Shown in pieces: positions 23,318 to 33,230 of a stretch of DNA of 64,000 bases (within the stretch, counting starts at the first letter, position 1; each line of letters opens with the position of its first letter). Location of the stretch: positions 33,554 through 97,553 of the forward strand of contig JAUTDX010002093.1 of assembly GCA_030844895.1 (NCBI GenBank), given 5' to 3'. The translations under genes were made by a program, and so were the position numbers. The notes beneath the pieces were generated by a model. The model searched no databases, was not told the DNA's origin, and was given only the letters and a program-made list of their open reading frames with translations. The stretch is from Ambrosia x helenae (lineage: Eukaryota; Streptophyta; Magnoliopsida; Asterales; Asteraceae).

Positions 23318-24437
23318 TCAATCAAGCCTTCTCAACAAGTACTCAACCTGCACCTCTTTTGTCAATGGCATGATCCACTCCCCATAAACATCAACAACCA
23401 AACTTGGTTTTATTTTATAAACCGGCTCAGCACCGTCTTCTCCAGACGGCACAGTCACTACCTGACCAAAAGTCTTGGTTTTTGTTTCCACTCTCTTCTT
23501 TACCGTCTCTTCCACAGCCGGGTAAGTCAACAAGTCCATCAGTTTTTTACGATCCTGCATGTGTACTTACCATTATAGCCCTCTGCAGGAACCTGAAACA
23601 GTAAGGCTGTGTTTACTAATGAATAGAAATTCCTACCTTTGTTTTGATGGCAGCTTCGTATTCAGCTGGTGCAGCGCGGAATTTGGATTCAGCAACAAAT
23701 TTACCATAGTGAATTCTTTTAGAAAGGGCCTGCAAATAGCAGATAAACATAAGTGATTGTTCTTATAAGATTGATGCATGAGTGGATACGCGTACCTGTA
23801 AGCATGCGTAGTCACACGTTGCAGCTAATCCACAATTACCATCATTTCCTTCTTTGACTAGCTGAGGGAGAAGATCTTTAAAGTATATATCCCATATCTG
23901 GCGATTAATATTGATATCATGAGCACAATGATGCAACCCCTATATGCATATAAAAAAAACAAAGAAACTGATTTGAGTTGTAGCCGAGCATTAAAGTTTG
24001 ATCAGGAAACTAATATAAAACCAACAGGGTAATCCGTAACCCTCATTACTTGCGCGTACTGCAAATGTGGCAACACAGGCTCAGGTAATTCGTTTGGGAA
24101 AAACGATGCTCATCAGGCTCTTGTATCGTCCTACCTGGTTAAGAAAACGATCGTTATGTTTGTGCAGACATTATCTTTTTTTTATACGTATATAATGACT
24201 GTCAAATTCTGGTTTGAAATTTGGATTACCTGAGCATGGATCTTTTCGGTCTCTTTGACCATGAACTCGACCAAAGAACCCTGGAAGCCGTCCAGGAAGA
24301 AAGCATTGGGGTCATATGTGTTATTGTTGTAACAGTATTGAGCTCTTTCCAGAAGACTAAATATAATGGTATCTTCTTGTCGAATTAAAGAACTTCTTAT
24401 AGCATCGAGGGTATAGATCTCACTCTCGTTCTCTGAT
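23318..24437 (-). pseudogene. Chorismate mutase gene, 5'-truncated with two frameshifts
   Basis: Five minus-strand exons are recognisable: 24437-24230 (RSSLIRQEDTIIFSLLERAQ), 24134-24050 (VGRYKS...), 23939-23796 (WDIYFKDLLPQLVKEGNDG), 23729-23637 (ALSKRIHYGKFVAESKFRAA) and 23554-23318 (DRKKLMDLL... ending VQVEYLLRRLD). These match plant AroQ-type chorismate mutase, which turns chorismate into prephenate for Phe and Tyr synthesis. Exon 24134-24050 is 85 bases where 87 are expected: one base is missing before DEH and one in a T run before NELPEP, so the frame breaks. The first exon, with start codon and any transit peptide, was not found upstream; a solo LTR lies about 500 bp upstream. The other exons and their splice sites look clean. 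It is either a truncated duplicate or a real gene with assembly errors and a distant first exon. Confidence 0.8.
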
Positions 24438-24769
24438 CTACAATGAAAAAGATGGAAAAGATCAACACTATGATTGACCATAAAAAGTCGTAGCAAGTTT
24501 GGGCCAAGATTTGATTTTGATGAGCTGCTATCATGTAATCATGTCACAAATCGTTGAACTATATTACGCTTAGAGACCACACGATGTGAAACATCAATGT
24601 TCTTGCACAGTGATATATGAGACAAGAAATTGGGGCAATGGCACATACCGGCAACTAGAGACGAAAACTTCAACCTATTAATAAAATGGTGATGTTATAG
24701 TAACACCACCCATACAATCCAGATCCCAGGTGCCTATAACTTCATACGCGCCATATATCTCCATAAGGG

Positions 24770-24942
24770 TAAAGGGGCGTGAGAAAAGTGATACAGGCCG
24801 TATTAGTCATATCACTGTCACATTAGTCACTTTTTGTCGGGTGGAAAAAGGTGATACAAGCCATATTGGTGGACGAAAAATAGTGATACGGGCCGTGGTG
24901 GTGGACGAAAAATAGCGATACGGGCCGTATGCCCATATAGCA
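24770..24942. repeat. Degenerate tandem repeat, GATACGGGCCGTAT units
   Basis: Four or five imperfect units built on GTGATACGGGCCGTAT and GTGGACGAAAAATAG lie just upstream of the solo LTR. No coding sense. Confidence 0.6.
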
Positions 24943-24955
24943 ACTGGGCACCGAT

Positions 24956-25294
24956 TGTTAGAAGTATTGTAATCAAGAAATGAAAAAAAGTCAACGAAAA
25001 AGTCAACTGTGCAGAAAAGGCGCCAAAACAGAATAGGCATGTCGGTTATTTAAGTTTTGTCGGTTTAGTTAAAGTCGGTTATTTAACCGCCAAAACCCAA
25101 CCTATAAATAGGTTCATATGTATTCATTTGTATTGTGTGTGGAAATAAAGAATTGTGTGTGCATATCATATCCTTTCCCACCCTCTGTTCGTTATCGAGT
25201 CCCTGCACATCAACGATGTGCATACTCAATCATCAAACATTATTCATCCATTAAACCAAGTCACTAATATGCAAAGCAGGGCCGATTTCTATCA
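24956..25294. mobile_element. Solo LTR with 5-bp TSD
   Basis: A 339-bp unit starting TGTTAGAAG and ending TTTCTATCA, flanked by CCGAT at 24951-24955 and 25295-25299. It contains a CTATAAATAGG TATA-like box and an AATAAA-type signal in LTR order. No second LTR or internal region is present, so it is what remains after unequal recombination. Plus-strand orientation is suggested by TATA before AATAAA. Confidence 0.85.
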
Positions 25295-25299
25295 CCGAT

Positions 25300-27161
25300 A
25301 TCATGTTAGTGGTGTGTAAGTAGCAATGTAACTATATAGATTAAATTAGAATGATAACAAGTCAAAACAAGTAAAGATATTGTGATTGTCCTAGAAAATC
25401 TAAGTCAAAGTGGACATTGAAAGACCCAGTTTTGAATCCTAAAATCAAATAAAGATTGCATATTTGTATCTCATAAATCTTAACCTAATCAAACAATTAA
25501 TTCATGATTCATAGTGCTACTACTAGTGTCACCGAAAGGCAGAGAAAATAGATGTAAAAAGATAAAGCTGCAATGAAATCAAAGTACCCTACCCAGATGA
25601 AGTGCTAGTATTGGAAAGCCCTAAATTGGGCATCTGCAACTTCCACATTATTATAGCTGTTTGTGAACTGAATCAGTTGTATCCTTAAGTTAAAACCATT
25701 GAAGTACAAAACATTGATTGGTGAACTGAATCAGTTGTATCCTTTCGGTTTGGTGGTGTATCCGTGTAATTGTTAGGCGAGTCGTGTAGTCACTTGTATC
25801 TGTTGTTCTTAAGTCCGGTTTTCTAACCTCTGGTTGGGAAATTTGGCATATGTACTTGATGTGTTTCATGTGGAATAAAAGTTATCTCCTTCTCCGTTAA
25901 AAAAAAATTATAGCTGTTTGTTTAGTCCACAGATTAAATGGGGATTCCCAGCAATCAATAGCCTACCATTGAAATCAGACAAAACAATTATATTATTGTA
26001 CCTGTCAATAATACATACTTTAAATAAATGTTTTATTTATATTTATCTTTTATCAATACCTACCAAAAGAAAAATGTTATTACGTAAGAGGCATTTAACG
26101 GCATATTACTTTGCTCATCGCCAAAAAAATACACATTAATGCTAGCAAGATGCTAGACTATGCAAAACATCGCCTGTATCTTTATACATTATATCATTAA
26201 ACATTTGTTCGCCTAAAAAAATTGACTTTGTACGCGAATCGCCCTAACCTAAGAGGCACTTAGTATAACAATTTAAAAAGTAAAATAAAACAAACTAGGT
26301 TGTGATATATCCGAAATGATATCAACATATGTAATGGTCTGATAAAAAAACACCAAAATGAACATCGATATTACTACGGTTCGTCACAACACCGATACAT
26401 TATTGGTACTCGATGCAACCTATGATATAAAAATATATATTTTTTATTTGAATACAACTCGGTTATCAACATTGTTTGGTTGGAATCGGTTCAACCTCGC
26501 TATGTTATGGGAATTCGGTTGGTTTTTGTTCAGTTTGCTTTGGTATCGACACTTGTTATAGTAACCAAAAGAGAAAATCAAATAATGGTCTGGGTTCCGA
26601 TAATACCATTGTCAGTATCGATTTTGTTCGTTCAAAATCAGTTCAGTTCATCATGGTAATAGTACAACACTATCACTCGTATAGCTTACAATACCCAAAA
26701 AAATACTATATTTTAAATACAACTCCATTTCAACGAAATATATGCCAGAATGTCGAGGACAAAATTAAAACATTTGCTTGTGGGCTTTTGGTCGTATCAT
26801 TTTAATTTATTATAGTTTTGTACGATACCAAGACTCATTATAGCAACTAAAAAATAAAAAATAAAAAAACAAATTACGGTACTGGTACATATATTGTTGG
26901 GACATATCATGTATTCAGAATCATATAAAAACATTACATATATTATTAGAATAACGGAAAGGGTAAAAGGATGTCAGATTATTTTTATCATTTTGAAGAA
27001 GAAATAAGAAAAACCCAAATGTGATGTGCTTTTAATAAGATGTACATTTGTATTTTGATTAGTTGTACATTGCTAGTCACAACTCAATTTCGAAACAAAT
27101 CTATATCAAAATATAAATAAAAATATACTCGTAAAAAACGTGGTACTAATATACTCAAAAC
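25300..27161. other. Intergenic AT-rich region
   Basis: No gene recognised. A short direct repeat, TGAACTGAATCAGTTGTATC, occurs twice (about 25667 and 25719). Confidence 0.3.
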
Positions 27162-27164
27162 TAA

Positions 27165-27365
27165 GACCAGGTGTAGTGGAGAGGTGAAATAGGCATGGAA
27201 TGCCCCTCAAAACGCCCCAACACCGCCTCCAGGGCGTTTATGTTCTTTTTTTTTACCTTGGATTGAAAATTTTCACGGCGTGAATTTTTTTTACTTTTTG
27301 GAGGGCCAATCAGATCCTTCCACTTGAAGTGGAGGCATGGATTTTGTTGCCCACTACATGTGGCC
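27165..27365. mobile_element. Tourist-like (PIF/Harbinger) MITE
   Basis: A 201-bp element with termini GACCAGGTGTAGTGG and, in reverse, GGCCACATGTAGTGG, flanked by TAA at 27162-27164 and 27366-27368. No coding capacity. Confidence 0.8.
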
Positions 27366-27430
27366 TAATTATGGGGAGTTGTAAGCATTTGAGGTGTACC
27401 ACTACGAGAGGACTAAGAGGAGTATGGAAG

Positions 27431-28064
27431 CAAGGTTGTAGAACTCGCTAGGCGCTAGTCGGCCGGTGAGGTACCGACTAGGGATTAATCGGGATTAATC
27501 AAGATTAATCGGGATTAATCGGATTGGATTTTTATATATATTTTTTCAAATTTATACATATATAATGTTAATTTTATATCTTATATGTATAAATTTAGAA
27601 GTTTAAGGGCCAAATATAAACTAGTGAATATGGATTGGGATTAAATATTAAAATACCTAAACATAAATAGCCCTAATCACATCCATATCGTTCACCATAT
27701 CCCGTTTTTTCCTCCCATTCATTCTTTCATCGTACGGAACCATCAAAGGCAACTAGGGTTCATGGAGTTTCATCGATTTTGGTTCTAAATCATGGATTAT
27801 CATCCAATTTTGACGTAAGAACTTGTTTGATTTGATCGATTTGCTCCAGTTTTGACCCGTTCGAATTCATTTTTGACCTAATTTTGAGTTTTTAAGGTCT
27901 GACTAGGACAAATTTGGTCCGACTAATCGGTGATTAATCGGGATTTTTACAACCCTGGACCGCCACTGATTAAATTAGTGATTAGTTCAAAATTAATCAG
28001 TAAAGTGGGGACTAGCGATTAATCACCGATTAGTCGGTGATTAATCGGGATTTTTACAACCTTG
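27431..28064. mobile_element. hAT-type non-autonomous element, 8-bp TSD
   Basis: A 634-bp element with 10-bp termini CAAGGTTGTA and TACAACCTTG, flanked by a perfect 8-bp duplication TATGGAAG (27423-27430 and 28065-28072). Repeats of GGGATTAATC occur near both ends, and an internal copy of the right-end motif lies at about 27915-27955. No transposase. Confidence 0.87.
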
Positions 28065-28140
28065 TATGGAAGTAATTTATGACCGGTTGTAAGCAAAGAG
28101 GCATTAACTGTTTTTCTCCTAACTAATTACAATGTTTGTG

Positions 28141-28884
28141 GGGCTGTAAATGAACCAAACAAACATAAACAACGTCTTATTCGTGTTCGTATGTTAAGGA
28201 AATTATGTGTTCACGAACAGTTCATGAATACTTACAGGACGATATTTTTCCAATTTGTGTTTGTTTGTTAAGAAAACACTTGTATTCATGTTTGTTTGTT
28301 AATTTACTTCATGAATGCACATGAACACAAACATTAATATATTAGCTTTCGAATAAGATCGAATTCACATACATAAAGATATTAGTTAGATCCACCCAAA
28401 GTATAACTAAATTATCCACACATATTTAGTACTTAACATAATATTGCGGAACAGAGGTTTATTGATCTTATATAGTCATATATTTACCAAAATAATAAAG
28501 TAGTGTCTCAAAAAACTAAGTTCGCGCCGAAGGTGAATGGAGGACGGCATCGAAGGTGCATGGCGGAGGGCGTCGACACTGGAAGGTGGAAACATATAAT
28601 AAGCATGGATACTAAAAGTAGGTTTATTGATCTCATATAGTCATATATTTACCTCACATATATTATTTATTTATTTATTTGGGTAAAAGAAAATAAGATA
28701 TTATAAAATTTTAAAACCCAATTAAACTATCGAACATAAACGAACAAACGCGACATCTGTTCATGTTTGTTCGTTTAACTAAATAAAAAAATTTGTTCGT
28801 GTTTGTACATTTATTAAACGAACGAACACAAATGAACTTCCCGTCAAACTGTTCGTTGAAAGTCAGTTCATTTGCAGCCCTACT
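28141..28884. mobile_element. Foldback MITE, GGGCTGTAAATGAAC family
   Basis: Termini GGGCTGTAAATGAAC and GTTCATTTGCAGCCC are inverted copies. The interior contains many GAACA/TGTTCG-rich phrases in both orientations and a direct repeat of ATAGTCATATATTTACC. No clear target duplication was found, so the superfamily (probably hAT) is uncertain. Confidence 0.55.
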
Positions 28885-30274
28885 AGTTTGAATACCTTTT
28901 CAAATCATTTAGATGGTTGGTATACTCCTTTCATTTATCTTAGAAGTCATCAATTTTGTAATGTCATCTCGTTTTTACTCATAACGACCTTATAAATCAC
29001 CATCAACACTCCTTTCATATACCCTAGAACTATGGGCTCTACCTCTTTTACTCTACTCAACAATCATACACACTACCAACGATCACATTCTTACTCCTCT
29101 CTTCGGTTACTTATACCGATAACAAAACCCACAATGGGTACCTAAAGGAGTGTCTGTGGTGTACCCGATTTGGGTATGTTACACGCAGGTGCCCCCTCTC
29201 CTCCCTAAATAATACAAATGTTGGAATTAAGATCAACAAGTTGGTACAAACGGGAGTGGGATGCGTTAGGTTATTCCACCCACGTGTTTTAGTCATTTGT
29301 TAATCTCGGTAGATAAGTTAAACTTTGTTTTGTTTGCTAACAACACCTTAAAATCTTACCGTACTTGATGAAACGTTGATAAAGTTAGTATAAGAGTTTG
29401 ATTATCATATACAATAAATATATAATATTAACTTTATAAGTTATTTTGTAGTTAAGCAATAATAATAATCGTAGCTAGTAAATCACACAAATAGCAGAGA
29501 TATTCGTAACGTCCGGAGAGAATATGACGTATACTACAACATATATATTAAATGAACCCAGCCCACATCGATGACCAAGACAATGATGCCATTTATGGAT
29601 AATCCAAATTGTCGGTTTATAGACACAAATATTAGATTTTAATCACTTGGTTAGAAAAGAGGATGTTTTAAAGATACATAATGTTGCTAGAAAAAAGAAA
29701 AAACATGGGTGGCCAACATAATTATTTAATCATGAGCACAACACCGTTAACATAATGATCAGTTTTAGTTTATATGAACGCTTGAATTAAATGTTACAGC
29801 TATTGAACTAAAACTTGAGGTCAACTTGAGCTTATTTAATCATGTAGAGCTTGTGGGTATGTTAACAAATTAAGCTCAAGCCTACTAAACTTGAGGTCAA
29901 CTCATTTCAGCCCTATTTTTTTTTATTTGTTTTCATTTTATTTTGTATTGTGTTTAAGCTAGTTAAGCTACTTTAAATCCATGTATGAAGTTTGGGCTTA
30001 AGTCCATTCAAACTCGAGTGTTTTTACCAAGCAGGTTGTTGATGATTTTAGTGTCATCAAGTCACTTTGGTTATTCGGGACTTACTAAAGATGAATGGGA
30101 AATAAGAATATAGATCCAAGCACTCACAAATGGCTCGACTCATATACAATCGTAGTTTCGTAGCTCTAGTAATAGGGTTAAGATCCATGTGGGTGCTAAG
30201 AGCGATAGTGTAATTACACAACCCAAAATGAAGGGAAACCGGGTCGCTAATTTGGTATGGAAAAGCATTGAAAA
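28885..30274. other. Intergenic AT-rich region
   Basis: No gene or element recognised. Confidence 0.3.
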
Positions 30275-30280
30275 TCTATA

Positions 30281-30924
30281 TCTATAACTTATAATAAAAG
30301 AATTGAACTTTGATGATGTGGCATTCAACGGAGGCCTCAACCCCTCCTTGAATGTGCCACGTGGCATTATGTAGGATTTTTTAATTTTTGAGTTTTTTTA
30401 ATAAATTCTATATATATTATAATTATTTTAGGAAAAGATAAGAATTTAAAAACAAAATTAAATTTTCTCTCTAATGTTTCCTCCCATAACTTTTAAACGT
30501 TAATATATTTTATATATGGGATTTTTTAAAGAAAAAAATTACACCAAATTAACGAGCGTTTTGTTATCTTTCCAACGAGTACCATAGTGCTATATAAAAA
30601 ACGGAGAAAAAAAAACAACTATTTTTGTAGGGTTTTGTTTTCAAATATATTTTACTCTACAAATAAATCACAAACGATAAACATAACTTCATAGGCAGAG
30701 ATTCCTTTTTTTTATATTTGAATATGATAACTTATGGCAGAAATTTGTTTAAAATAAATAATAATAATAATAATAATAAAAAACAACTATTTTTGTGGGG
30801 TTTTGTTTTCAAATATATTTTACTCTACTAATAAATCACAAACGATAAACATAACTTCATAGGCAGAGATTCCTTTTTTTTATATTTGAATATGATAACT
30901 TATGGCAGAAATTTGTTTAAAATA

Positions 30925-30972
<48 letters not shown>

Positions 30973-31077
30973 CATTAATCATATATTGGCAAATCATTAA
31001 TTATGTTATCATATTAGATATTTTATTATGTTATATTAGATATTTCAACCCCGGGACACTCCCGGGATAAAAGCTAG
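30281..31077 (+). mobile_element. Helitron (Hel-H) nested in Hel-G
   Basis: A 797-bp element starting TCTATAACTTATAATAAAAG and ending GGGATAAAAGCTAG. The tail hairpin at 31050-31066 has a 7-bp stem CCCGGGA/TCCCGGG with a CAC loop. It is inserted between A (30280) and T (31078), the A^T target used by Helitrons. It carries a roughly 170-bp tandem duplication (about 30613-30781 and 30782-30950) ending in AAT repeats. Non-coding. Confidence 0.88.
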
Positions 31078-31839
31078 TATATAATAAAAGAAAGCCATTT
31101 TGATGACATGGCACTTAAGGAGGCATTCTCCTCCTTGAATGTGCCATGTGTCATCCCATGTGGCAATTGGTATTTAAGTTATAAAAAAAACACCATCACC
31201 TCTAAAAAAACCCTAGCTTTCCAACCCCCTCTCTCTATCTCTAAGGATCGCCTCTCCTTCCCTTCTTCTTTTATTTTTTGCAGCAGCTATTGGTCCAGAA
31301 ATCTAACAGAAACGAGCTGTGATTGTTTATTTCGAAGTTCGAGGGTGTGAGTTTTGGTGAGTCTTGGTTCAATTGTGTTTATGGTTGGGTTTTGGGTATC
31401 GTTTTTGTGGGTTTTGGAGCCGGTGGTGACTATTGTCATAACGAAAGTATAATATTTAGCTGAAAGTAAAACAAAAACAAGTCATGGATTACTTTATATT
31501 ATTTAGATAATGGGTATCAAAATATATTTGTTATGGTAATCGCGTTTTGGTCTGGTTTCTCGATTATATAGGTAAGAGTCGTTTTACATGGATGGGAACA
31601 AGGCCTGTGATACTGGTTTCATAAAACCTCCTTTTAACTCTATTCCAATCTCTGCGATCACGGTGACAAGGCTGTTGAGGCTACCTATACGTGCAGGCGC
31701 AACAGAGAAAGGCAGAGGCTTCTGGCATCCTCCAGCAGGTTCATGGTTAACGACCCCATAGTTCTTATTCTTATATTATTATTTTCTTGTGATAATTAAC
31801 GTGTGAGATATTGTTTTCGTTAGCCAAGATTGATTATAG

Positions 31840-31932
31840 ACCGAAGAGCATGTGGTTAACATGGCTCAGGGTGCATATGAAGGTGTCAAGAACACGCTTG
31901 GAGTCGGTGAGAACCAGAAGCAGAAGAAGTGA
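31840..31932 (+). pseudogene. Captured exon fragment, small Gly/Lys-rich protein
   Basis: An open stretch encodes MAQGAYEGVKNTLGVGENQK and ends QKK-TGA at 31930-31932. The upstream frame adds EEHVVN. It looks like the C-terminal exon of a small, hydrophilic stress-type protein, but I do not recognise the family with confidence. It lies inside Hel-G. Confidence 0.3.
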
Positions 31933-32610
31933 GGGATCAATGGGTTCGGGTCAGGGTCAGGTTGGACCTCTTATATGTTTGTAATAAAGTCTATGGTATG
32001 ATTCAAGTGCATTTGTTATCTTTTTAATCAAATGTATAAATTCGATATAAATAAAATATAACTAATGAAATTGATATTTGAATTGAATTGTGTCTAAGCC
32101 ATCATCTTCTTAAACTCTTGGAAATCAAGAAATCTTGAAGGTATGTGGTTTTATATTCATCGGCCTTAATCAACATCCGAATCAGGACACATGAAAGACC
32201 ATTGTGGTGACGGTTGATATTAATAACAATAATAGATCGATGACGGCTGGTCACAGTGGTTAACGATTAGCAATGAAGGACAAAGGACATGATTATGGTT
32301 GTTAGGAAGGAAGACGGTGACAGTGATAGATTAGAGTTCCAGCCGGGTCAATCACATCTCGGTAACCAAAGGTAAATCAGTGATCTTTGTTCCTTTTGAT
32401 AAGTAACAGCGGATGATTTAGCATTTTAGTTTGATGTGGGTGGTTAATTGGTTATTGTTGTCATTAAGAATAGTGGTCAATGATGTCAAGGGGTGGCTGC
32501 ATGTGATGAATCAACAATCACAGTCTCATAGAGTTTACGTGCATGGCCACATAATACCACGAAGCCTTTTAGATATATAAATCGAAGGAGATAATAACAA
32601 TAATAATCAG

Positions 32611-32913
32611 TTAAAAACTAAAAGATACATTTCCAAGAAGAAGAAGTTTAGTTCAAGTAATAATAATAATAATAAATCAGCTCCGTTAGCGCCTAGGAAT
32701 ACGACGTCGTTTCTAATTAGGGCTAAGAAATCAGGTGGAATAACATCTATGGGGTCTCCGTGTCCTGTTAAGCCTGTGGTACACCCTACGCCTGTTTCTT
32801 CGCCGTCTAGAGAAGTTTTAGTTGATATGGCTAAGGAAAAATGTGTTAGTGTAGGTGTAGCAGGTAATAAGATTGAAGATGATCATGTGGAAGGTATTAT
32901 TCGGAAAATATAA
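32611..32913 (+). pseudogene. Captured exon fragment of a conserved plant protein
   Basis: About 100 codons stay open and encode KRYISKKKKFSSS, an Asn run, SAPLAPRNTTSFLIRAKKSG and PSREVLVDMAKEKC before TAA. The motif PLAPRNTTSF(L/I)IRAKKSGGI is familiar from small uncharacterised plant proteins. No start codon is present. After the TAA the frame continues as clearly decayed coding sequence until the Copia element interrupts it at 32998. Captured Helitron cargo is the likely origin. Confidence 0.4.
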
Positions 32914-32997
32914 GAGAAGGCGAATGTTGTCGTCGAAGGTAGTAAGAATGAAGCTGATATGTAAATGGAGAAAGTTATTTGAATGAAGAGTTTGCTG

Positions 32998-33230
32998 TGT
33001 TTTGACAAAGAATTCTTATTGTGTTCTTTCTTGTATATCTCATTACAAAGAAGAGAAAAAACATATAAATAAAGATTAATACAGGAGCTCAATATGGAAA
33101 CAAAATAAATAGGGAAAAAGCAAGGATTATGACCAACGGTCATAATTGACTAATTGTCCAAGATGCTAGCTGGAAAGGAGGAAAGAGAAAGAAGTTGACT
33201 GTTGACTTTGGCTCTCCTCATTTTCTAACA
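32998..33230 (-). repeat. Copia LTR (3' LTR in element orientation)
   Basis: 233 bp, plus-strand reading TGTTTTGACAAAG to TTTTCTAACA. The pol stop codon TAG lies at its inner edge (33225-33227). Confidence 0.93.
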
